Shown here: one piece after another, positions 31,253 through 37,916 of the stretch
Layout: every line of letters starts with the position of its first letter
How positions within the stretch are numbered: the first letter of the stretch is position 1
Assembly: GCA_964392415.1 (NCBI GenBank)
Contig: CAYMPL010000009.1
Location: 1 to 37,916, forward strand
Reading direction: 5' to 3'
Origin: CAYJMQ01 sp964392415
Lineage (GTDB): Bacteria > Bdellovibrionota > JACOXK01 > 2-02-FULL-40-11
Length of the DNA: 37,916 nt
The notes under the pieces: model-generated
What the model was told of the DNA's origin: nothing
Databases searched by the model: none
The model's input: the letters and a program-made list of their open reading frames with translations, nothing else
Translations under genes and position numbers: made by a program

Positions 31253-34200
31253 TTGGTCATTCATCATCTGACAGTGGCAAAAGTATTTGCAGGTTTCTTG
31301 CTTTTTCTCTTTTCCGCCCTCTCCCCCAACCTCTCGGCGCGAGATCAAACCGATCTCGAAACATCTCTCCAGAAATATTTAAAACGAAATGAAGCCGATC
31401 GAAGCTATCATTTTGAAGAACCCGGTGACTCTTTGGGATCCCTCGGCCATCGGCCTCGGGATGACAGTCCTGTTGCCATCCAACTCCTTATCAAAGAATC
31501 GTTTCTTCTCATCTCAAATGGATTAAACGTCGATATCGTTGATGCCTCTCTGAACTTAGAAGGAACAGAAAGCGAGGAAGATCGATTGAAAAATCTTTCC
31601 ATGAACCAGGCCAAATTGCCGATTCTCTTGAGCTTCCCCATCACAAAAGAAGAGAGACAGGCGGAGAGCCCCTCTCTCTCCACCATTGCTGAAAACATTT
31701 CGAACAGCGATGGAACACAGTCCCTTTATTCATTCCTCCCGATGACCACAGAGGATGGAAAAAACTTTTATCTGATCAAGGCGCTCGGAGCCGACGGGAT
31801 GGTGATCGATCGCTGGGAACTTGAGACAGAAATGACGGCTGAAGCAGCGATGCGGCAATTTGAGCGGGGGAAGCTCGGCGCTCCTATGAGAGTTCGAATT
31901 AAAAATGTCACACACTCCTCCCGCCGGGGATATGACGTTTTTGCTCTCGGCGGCGATGATCGTGGAAAACTTTCAAAAGCGCTGCATGCCGTTTACGGTC
32001 TTACCGTAAAAGAGGATCTCATTCTTATCTCAACCCCACAGGGAATTGATCATGTGAGGCGAGATGACCTTCTTAAAACCCACACAGACGATCAAAAGGA
32101 AATTCCCATTCAAAAAACAATCCCCCTCCCCTTTACAACTGGCGTTGTTTTTTTGAATTCGATTTCCCCATTTGGTTTTCCATCTGGTGTTAAAGACGAA
32201 TTGATGCTTGTTTCACAGTGGAATCCGATCATCGGAGAATCTGCGCTGACGCTCTTTTCTTCAATAGAGGGCGAATCGCCGATCAACCAGTGGACGCTCA
32301 ATGCCCCGATGCTGGGACTTGCCAAGTCCCCATCTAACGACCTCTTTTCGCCGGCGGGAAAAGTGGGAATTCATCATTTTAAAATCAATCCCGATTTCGC
32401 CTCGATTCGGGGAGAATTTATCAAACGGGAGGCAACACTCGATCCCAGATATTATTCCATTGAGGGATCTATCACAGGGGTCTGGGTTTCAGAGTCGATA
32501 CTTCATTTTTCGGTCTCTTCTTCTCCTCCTTCTGCCTCTGTGGGGACACCTTTTATCCTTGAAACAGCTACGGAGCAGATGATCGATCGGGCACGCTCTG
32601 TTCACCGCACGGCGATCTCTAAAGCCATCGATACCCCCTTTGCTTTTAAACAGGGGGGGAAGGCATTTTTAAATGGCCTCCTCTCTTCTATTCCATTTGA
32701 TGCCGATAAACTCGTCGATATTTTTGGTTTCGATCTTGACAAAAGCCTCGAAGATCAGCTGAAGGCCTATCAGGTGGCAGATATCCTGACGGATGATGAA
32801 AAAAACGAGATCCGAAACACTTTTTCACAAGTGCGAAATGGCGGAGAAATCATCGGCTCAGCGGGTCAAATTGTATTTGCCCTTAAAAAAATCGCTGAAT
32901 TCCGACAATTTAATTTTAAGAGACGCGCTGAACAGGCAAAAAGGATTAACGACATTCGAAGATCTCTGGGGCTGGCAAAAGAGGATCTGACAGCAAGCGG
33001 CGCCCCGTGGCTTTCTGAATGGAAATCGGCAGAACTTTGGCTCGCCGATGCAAAAATCGCAGGATTTAGAGAGAAATTCTCTGAACTTCTCAAACATCCC
33101 CATATTCTCCTCCCTGAAAAATTCCGAGAGATTCTTAATCTGATCGAAAAAACACGAAACTATGAACGCCCCTTCGAGCGTGTCTGGATTGAAATCGGCC
33201 AGGTAGCCCCCATCCATCAAAGGACGGTTCAAAAACTGGAGTACTGGACATTCAAGCGACTCTCACAATTTTTTGAATCGGTGCAGCCCGAAGATTTTGC
33301 AAAAGCATTTTCGCTCCAGCCCTCTTTTGTTCAAGATTGGGAGCGGCTCAAACACCTCCGTCTCATGGAAGAGCTCGGTCAATTCCAAAAACTCGAAGCC
33401 CTCGCTCTCACGGCAAAAATAAAATCTGCGCTCATGGAAGGGATAGCCAGCCAAAGAATGAAAAAATTAGAACAATCCGCTTCGGATTCACCTCTCATAA
33501 AGGCTTTAAAAAAATTACAGTCGAAAGCGGGCATTGCTGAGCAGGAAGTGAAAACATTGGCGATCCAGATAAAACATATTTCGGATCAAATTGAAAAATC
33601 AGAAGAAGCCTACCGCCTGGCGCGCATCATTGAACTCAATCAGCCGGCGCAAGAGCTTGCCAATCTCGAAAAAATTGAAAAACTAAGACATCTCATCAGA
33701 TGCGGCTGGACTGGCAATGCTGCTGCCATTTCCAAAAACCCGAAAATAAATGAAGAACTCGTCAGAGCATTGGATGAAATGTATGATCACGAACAGATGC
33801 TTCAATCGACCTTTCTCGATCGGATGTTTAAGCACGGGAAGTTAAGCGAAGCGGCTCTTTTCACACTTTACAGCAACGCGGCCAATGTGGGCATTGAGTG
33901 GTGGGTTAGAAAAAATGATGGACGTCCCTTTCTTTCCTCCGGACTCGCCCACAATCTCTTTTTTAACACCTATATTATGTTTCCTATTTTTGCATCAACT
34001 GGTTTCAGGGTAAACACCTCAGGAAAACTTTTCATTCTCGTTTTTAATGCCGTCAGCACAGGGTATGTGAACCAGCAATTTGTGAAATTCGGGGGAGAGC
34101 TTTTTGACACAGAAACACCGTATCAACGCTGGTATCAGCAGTGGGAAAACCTTACCCCATATGAAAAAGCAACGTTTCTCGTCCCACCCCCCAGAAGGCC

Positions 34201-35623
34201 CTTCCTGGATATGCCGGGTTATATGATGAGAAGTATTTTTACCCGCCCCGGCGAAGATTATAATGGAGGGTGGGCCCTCTATGACAGCAGCTGGACATTG
34301 GGGCTTTCGACCCCGCGGGGAATTTTGTTTAGCCGTCTTGGAAACTATCTTTCGAGCCGGGCGCTTCTCGACCAACCAGGCCGCTCTTTTGCGCTGGCAA
34401 GAGTCGGCGCCCGCTTTGGCCCTGTTGTCGCCAATGAAACAGCGGGAGCGGCAACTTATACCCCCCTCTACGGCTATTTTTTTGAAAAATCGGATCACAA
34501 ACCGATTGTCTTGGATTCAAAATTAGAAACGGTTGATCCGTGGCTAACTGAAAAATGGGAGGAGCAGCCTAAACTGAGACTCTCTCTATCAGTCGAATCA
34601 TTGACCCCTTTGGAAGAGGTCACCTTTTTACTGTTATCCAATGATATGAAGCTCGATGTCGCCATCCCCGCAAATCAATGGAAAGAACGCAGCGAGCAGC
34701 TCTATGAACTGGTCTGGGAAAAAGAGATTTCCCCTTCAGATGAGCCGACTGTCTATCTCGTAAAAAATCTGACTCTTAAAAACAAAGATCGATGGTTGGG
34801 GGATGCGCTCATGCCGTGGAAGGAAAGAATTCACGAAGAAGGAGTTTCGGTGGAAGTTGAAGCTCCTCTCATGACATGGGTGCAGAGCAAAGAAACATTT
34901 ACGCAAGGACTCCTCAAGGTATTCCTCTCATTGGCTAAAGAAGCGGATACCCATTATAAAAATCAAAGGCATCATCTGGCAGCCGGTATCGTCTATATGA
35001 TCGCGCAATATCTCGAACCTTTTTATCGGGAACTTGTGATAACGGAAAAAACGCACCATCTCATTTCCGATGCTTTTAAAGAGGCCAGACGGATCAGCCA
35101 ATCTCTAAACTATTCGGATCTTCCGATTGAAGAAGGAAATCTTGGCCTGCTGGTTCAATATCTTGAAAAACTGTCATTGGAATGGAGCCTTCAAAATCTG
35201 ATTCCTTTTAGGGATGAAACGGAGAATCCCCGATTTCAGCGTTCGTGGATCGACTTCCATTCGCTCAAAGTCCTCTCTAAAATTCAGGAAGAGATTTTAA
35301 AAGAAACCCGAACCGCCTGGCTCATTTTGGATGAAGGGGATAAAAACGACTGGAATACCTTTCAGCTTTTCAAAGGTTATGCCTATGGCCTTTTAAGACT
35401 TTATCGATGGTATCACTACCATTTTAACGAGGAACTTTCCCAAACAAACCGGGATGCCCTCACCCGCTCTTTAACGATCTTGACAGGTCTCCATGATTTC
35501 GGAAAGGAACTGGAAACATCGTGGCTCTCCAATCTCCACTGGTCGGACAGCTATTTGAAAGCGCTGGCAGAAAAATTCAAGGAACTCGAACTCTGTCTTT
35601 CTTTCGGAGTAAAAAGGGAATGA
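31253..35623 (+). CDS. Giant exported protein of unknown function (first of a pair)
   Basis: About 1456 aa. A signal peptide (VFAGFLLFLFSALSPNLSA) is clear, but the start is not: TTG 31253 is 1-2 nt from GGGGG, and GTG 31274 is an alternative that keeps the signal peptide. The N-terminal ~430 residues look beta-rich, the middle (about 440-820) is charged and helical with probable coiled coil (683-816), and two hydrophobic stretches lie near 898-940. The C-terminal third is helical. Residues ~870-960 share a pattern with the next protein (GFRVN and, 39 residues later, PYQRW). An in-frame copy of the dispersed hairpin element encodes about 62-71. No known family is recognised. The stop overlaps the next start by 4 nt. 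Confidence 0.75.
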   Translation: MVIHHLTVAKVFAGFLLFLFSALSPNLSARDQTDLETSLQKYLKRNEADRSYHFEEPGDSLGSLGHRPRDDSPVAIQLLIKESFLLISNGLNVDIVDASLNLEGTESEEDRLKNLSMNQAKLPILLSFPITKEERQAESPSLSTIAENISNSDGTQSLYSFLPMTTEDGKNFYLIKALGADGMVIDRWELETEMTAEAAMRQFERGKLGAPMRVRIKNVTHSSRRGYDVFALGGDDRGKLSKALHAVYGLTVKEDLILISTPQGIDHVRRDDLLKTHTDDQKEIPIQKTIPLPFTTGVVFLNSISPFGFPSGVKDELMLVSQWNPIIGESALTLFSSIEGESPINQWTLNAPMLGLAKSPSNDLFSPAGKVGIHHFKINPDFASIRGEFIKREATLDPRYYSIEGSITGVWVSESILHFSVSSSPPSASVGTPFILETATEQMIDRARSVHRTAISKAIDTPFAFKQGGKAFLNGLLSSIPFDADKLVDIFGFDLDKSLEDQLKAYQVADILTDDEKNEIRNTFSQVRNGGEIIGSAGQIVFALKKIAEFRQFNFKRRAEQAKRINDIRRSLGLAKEDLTASGAPWLSEWKSAELWLADAKIAGFREKFSELLKHPHILLPEKFREILNLIEKTRNYERPFERVWIEIGQVAPIHQRTVQKLEYWTFKRLSQFFESVQPEDFAKAFSLQPSFVQDWERLKHLRLMEELGQFQKLEALALTAKIKSALMEGIASQRMKKLEQSASDSPLIKALKKLQSKAGIAEQEVKTLAIQIKHISDQIEKSEEAYRLARIIELNQPAQELANLEKIEKLRHLIRCGWTGNAAAISKNPKINEELVRALDEMYDHEQMLQSTFLDRMFKHGKLSEAALFTLYSNAANVGIEWWVRKNDGRPFLSSGLAHNLFFNTYIMFPIFASTGFRVNTSGKLFILVFNAVSTGYVNQQFVKFGGELFDTETPYQRWYQQWENLTPYEKATFLVPPPRRPFLDMPGYMMRSIFTRPGEDYNGGWALYDSSWTLGLSTPRGILFSRLGNYLSSRALLDQPGRSFALARVGARFGPVVANETAGAATYTPLYGYFFEKSDHKPIVLDSKLETVDPWLTEKWEEQPKLRLSLSVESLTPLEEVTFLLLSNDMKLDVAIPANQWKERSEQLYELVWEKEISPSDEPTVYLVKNLTLKNKDRWLGDALMPWKERIHEEGVSVEVEAPLMTWVQSKETFTQGLLKVFLSLAKEADTHYKNQRHHLAAGIVYMIAQYLEPFYRELVITEKTHHLISDAFKEARRISQSLNYSDLPIEEGNLGLLVQYLEKLSLEWSLQNLIPFRDETENPRFQRSWIDFHSLKVLSKIQEEILKETRTAWLILDEGDKNDWNTFQLFKGYAYGLLRLYRWYHYHFNEELSQTNRDALTRSLTILTGLHDFGKELETSWLSNLHWSDSYLKALAEKFKELELCLSFGVKRE
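31437..31466. repeat. dispersed hairpin element, copy 5, inside a CDS
   Basis: ATCCCTCGGCC (31438-31448) and GGCCTCGGGAT (31452-31462), followed by GACA, have the layout of the intergenic copies. The outer pairs are ATCCC/GGGAT, again compensated. It is translated in frame as part of a giant exported protein (SLGHRPRDD). Confidence 0.6.
31992..32010. repeat. short perfect hairpin inside the giant gene
   Basis: TTTACGGT (31992-31999) and ACCGTAAA (32003-32010) pair perfectly with a 3-nt loop. Confidence 0.5.
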
Positions 35624-37674
35624 CACTTTTTTTAACGATTCTTTTTCTCGTCAATATCCAAATGGCATTTGCCGACACCCCGATCACCAGTTTTCAGACA
35701 GACGGAGATATGGAAATTTCTGCCCTCGGTCGATACGGCATTCGTCTGTGCCGCAACTTGGACAAGAACGTCGGTGAAAAAGAGGGAGAAGAACCGCCCT
35801 GTTCTTTTTTTCATAAAGAAGGCCCTTCGGCAAATCACTATTCGGATGGGCTTTTCGAACGTATGGATGATAACAGCCTCCCCTCTCTGCTTTACAGAAA
35901 CGCCCTCTTGGACAACAACCAATTAATGGTTGTTGTCGACACATTTCAGAATGAAACATTCATTTCCACAACCGTTGACAGAGTCGACCTGAATACAGGA
36001 GAAATCACCTATTCCTTTGAGTGGCCGGACATCCGTCATCTTGCGATCGTTCAAGAAGGAGACGAGAAATTCGCAGTCATTCTTTCAGAAAATGAAATAG
36101 AGATTTTAAGAACTGACTTTAAATCCTATGCTCAAAAGGTCCATGCCATTCCGCTTCCGGCAACAGGCCCGTTTCAGGAATGTGTGATGAGCCATTCGTA
36201 CCAGCTGTCAAGATTAACACAAAATACTCTCCTCAAAGAAACGGAGAGAAGATATCTGATTTTTAACTCCTCAGCAGGAGAACTGTCGCTCTGGAAGATA
36301 TCCGTCCCCCTCTTGCAGGCGGATCAATTGCATTTTGTTTCAGGAATCGCCGCAGATGATCGAATCTATCATATTTCGCTTGAGCTTTCGGAAGAAAAAT
36401 CTGAATCGAAAGAATCTGTCTCTGACAACAACAAATTTTCATCTGTGCTTGCAAACAATGAAATTAAAACAGAATCGTTGAGAGAGCTCCTGCATCGCAC
36501 GATTTCCGAAAAAAACCGCACTGATCTCGAAAGATCTCAAGACCATCGCCGGAAAATGGAAGAGTACCAGGCGAGCTTAAGATATGCCTCGGTCAAAGTC
36601 TATGAGGTGGCAGACAGTTTCTTCCGAGAATTTATCCCCTTCGATGATGATCTCATCCCCACCCTCTTTAACTGCTATGTCACAGAAACAAATGCCAAAA
36701 AAATGCTTCAATACGATCTCAAGGGATGGGGACTGCTCGAAGGACTCCGACAGGAAGAGGGTAAAACACTTTCTCAAGGATTGTCGAATGCCCACCTCGT
36801 CGGTGACAGAGCCGGCTTATCGGTCCTCCTCTTCCCCGCCGCAAAGATGCGGTCGCTTTATTCAGCTTATCGGAGGGGGAATTCGCTTCTTCCAGAGAAA
36901 TTGGCGCTCGTCACCCGCAGCAGCGGACGCCTCTGTCAGCCATCGGCAAGACGCAATCGTTACGAACAATTTTATAAAAGATATTCAAACCAGGCGATTC
37001 TTCTCCGTATGGCCAGCGACTATGCCCCTTTCGTCGGCAGAAGATACAACACAAACATCATTAAAATGTTCCCCAAAATCATGATCACAACCAACGTCGT
37101 ATGGGGGGCGACAGAACTTTATAGGCAGGTGAAAGACCATGGATGGGAAATCGCTGAATGGAATGAAGGACAGATGACCTATAACGCTATCTTTATCAAT
37201 GTTTTGACGTTGGCAGTGGTTGTTATCAGCGGTTACCGGATAAATCATCGTTGGAGAACGGTCGCTGTCGTCGGAGTTATTGATGGCTTATCCCCCCTCG
37301 CGCAGGCTGTTGAAAATCGTGTCATTCATCACGATCCGAACCGTCCCTATGATTACGCTCAAGTTGCTTTTGACAAACTTTTTCTGGCAGGATTTGCTCT
37401 CCCCAAAAGCCAGGCAAATGTTTATTTTCAGCCGAGGGCCACAGCGGCCCTTCGGGATCAGGGCTATGGCCGATGGGCACATGAATATGCAGTCCCCTAT
37501 GGAATGAATTCCTTAAACGAGTCGCTGGGAACCGGGGGATATACCTTTACCGTACCGGCTGGAAATGACTTTCTCAAAGGGCTTATCCTCCCCGCAGTCG
37601 AATTTGACCAGGAAGATTTCGGGGATTTTTTAAAAGGTAAAATCAGTATTCCTCCCAAAGCTGAACAGAAATGA
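35620..37674 (+). CDS. Large exported protein of unknown function (second of a pair)
   Basis: 684 aa from ATG 35620, which overlaps the previous stop (ATGA); CGGAG lies about 11 nt upstream. A signal peptide (MTLFLTILFLVNIQMAFA, cleaved before DT) precedes a beta-rich N-terminal half resembling irregular propeller strands (VDRVDLNTGEITYSFEW), a charged helical segment around 280-320, and a hydrophobic region at about 490-570 with two or three possible membrane helices. Around 538 the GYRIN..PYDYA pattern matches GFRVN..PYQRW in the upstream protein with nearly the same spacing (38 versus 39 residues), suggesting a shared domain. No family is recognised. The longer frame to 35521 would lie inside the upstream gene. 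Confidence 0.75.
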   Translation: MTLFLTILFLVNIQMAFADTPITSFQTDGDMEISALGRYGIRLCRNLDKNVGEKEGEEPPCSFFHKEGPSANHYSDGLFERMDDNSLPSLLYRNALLDNNQLMVVVDTFQNETFISTTVDRVDLNTGEITYSFEWPDIRHLAIVQEGDEKFAVILSENEIEILRTDFKSYAQKVHAIPLPATGPFQECVMSHSYQLSRLTQNTLLKETERRYLIFNSSAGELSLWKISVPLLQADQLHFVSGIAADDRIYHISLELSEEKSESKESVSDNNKFSSVLANNEIKTESLRELLHRTISEKNRTDLERSQDHRRKMEEYQASLRYASVKVYEVADSFFREFIPFDDDLIPTLFNCYVTETNAKKMLQYDLKGWGLLEGLRQEEGKTLSQGLSNAHLVGDRAGLSVLLFPAAKMRSLYSAYRRGNSLLPEKLALVTRSSGRLCQPSARRNRYEQFYKRYSNQAILLRMASDYAPFVGRRYNTNIIKMFPKIMITTNVVWGATELYRQVKDHGWEIAEWNEGQMTYNAIFINVLTLAVVVISGYRINHRWRTVAVVGVIDGLSPLAQAVENRVIHHDPNRPYDYAQVAFDKLFLAGFALPKSQANVYFQPRATAALRDQGYGRWAHEYAVPYGMNSLNESLGTGGYTFTVPAGNDFLKGLILPAVEFDQEDFGDFLKGKISIPPKAEQK
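35911..35937. repeat. perfect 11-bp hairpin inside the second large gene
   Basis: GACAACAACCA (35911-35921) and TGGTTGTTGTC (35927-35937) flank ATTAA. It encodes DNNQLMVVV near the start of the mature protein. Confidence 0.65.
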
Positions 37675-37916
37675 CAATAAACACAACTCAAAAAATTCAT
37701 ATATGGGGTACCAGTCTCATTTTGTTTTACAATGTACGGTTTATCTGAGATATTTTTGTGGGTCTGAGGTTCCAGCAGGAAATTGAGGAAATTGCGGTAA
37801 TGGATTTTGTGACTCCCACTCAACCCACTTAATTATGATACGCCCCTTTTTTCTATCTATCACCAAAGGTTCTCTCAGCCCTCCATCTGTTGTGCTGAGA
37901 GCAAAGGAGCCTGAGG
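37675..37916. other. non-coding end of window with one hairpin
   Basis: I see no convincing gene in the final 242 nt. CTCTCAGC (37872-37879) and GCTGAGAG (37894-37901) form a perfect 8-bp stem with a 14-nt loop. It may be the 5' part of a structured leader or a terminator cut off by the window edge. Confidence 0.35.

Noticed and set aside
34019..34498. 159-codon minus-strand open frame inside the giant gene
   Set aside because: It is antisense to a long continuous coding frame, with no signal peptide, motif or upstream promoter.
37432..37460. Possible sixth element copy in the second large gene
   Set aside because: CCGAGGGCC and GGCCCTTCGG pair with a bulge, but the outer arms do not match the element well enough.
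1..37916. CRISPR arrays, insertion sequences, integrases or prophage genes
   Set aside because: No spaced direct repeats, transposase or integrase motifs were seen on either strand.

Overview
The window looks like chromosomal DNA of a Gram-negative bacterium. It encodes a BamB-like outer-membrane assembly lipoprotein, two predicted outer-membrane beta-barrels, several lipoproteins with lipoboxes, and many proteins with signal peptides. The rnc-der and YfgM-BamB neighbourhoods, an A-type Fe-S carrier beside YgfZ, paired thiolase/DUF35 genes and a two-subunit B12 mutase would fit an uncultured deltaproteobacterium-like lineage. That placement is inference; no ribosomal RNA is present to fix it.

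Layout. 1-4.7 kb: RNase III, GTPase Der, a convergent small beta-barrel gene, then a YfgM-like membrane TPR protein directly abutting a BamB-like lipoprotein. 4.9-6.3 kb: an ErpA/IscA-type carrier convergent with YgfZ. 6.4-12.6 kb: a DCC-lipase maturation factor fusion, a predicted outer-membrane barrel overlapping a large EF-hand lipoprotein, and a secreted START/SRPBCC-like protein. 12.6-13.2 kb: tRNA-Leu(CAA) and tRNA-Arg(CCT) among several hairpins. 13.2-21.3 kb, minus strand: a tight five-gene block, aconitase - dnaE - secreted protein - CDP-alcohol phosphatidyltransferase - HExxH lipoprotein. 21.4-24.7 kb: thiolase, thiolase-like protein without the usual catalytic residues, and two DUF35 zinc-ribbon proteins. 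24.8-25.8 kb: three small unknown genes. 25.8-31.0 kb, minus strand: a two-subunit acyl-CoA mutase with an isobutyryl-CoA-mutase-like active-site signature, a secreted protein, a short-chain acyl-CoA dehydrogenase, and another secreted protein. 31.25-37.7 kb: two very large exported proteins of unknown function, translationally coupled and apparently sharing a domain.

How it fits together. The thiolase/DUF35 block, acyl-CoA mutase and acyl-CoA dehydrogenase suggest short or branched-chain acyl-CoA breakdown feeding the TCA cycle, where aconitase acts. The ErpA-like carrier and YgfZ would support Fe-S enzymes such as aconitase. Much of the rest is envelope biology.

Non-coding signals add to this. 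Several genes have good sigma70-type promoters whose -10 box lies only 6-14 nt from the start codon with no Shine-Dalgarno, suggesting leaderless or near-leaderless mRNAs. A small dispersed hairpin element recurs at least five times, with compensated arm changes; one copy is inside a reading frame and another supplies a stop codon. A perfect 37-nt palindrome lies inside the outer-membrane barrel gene.
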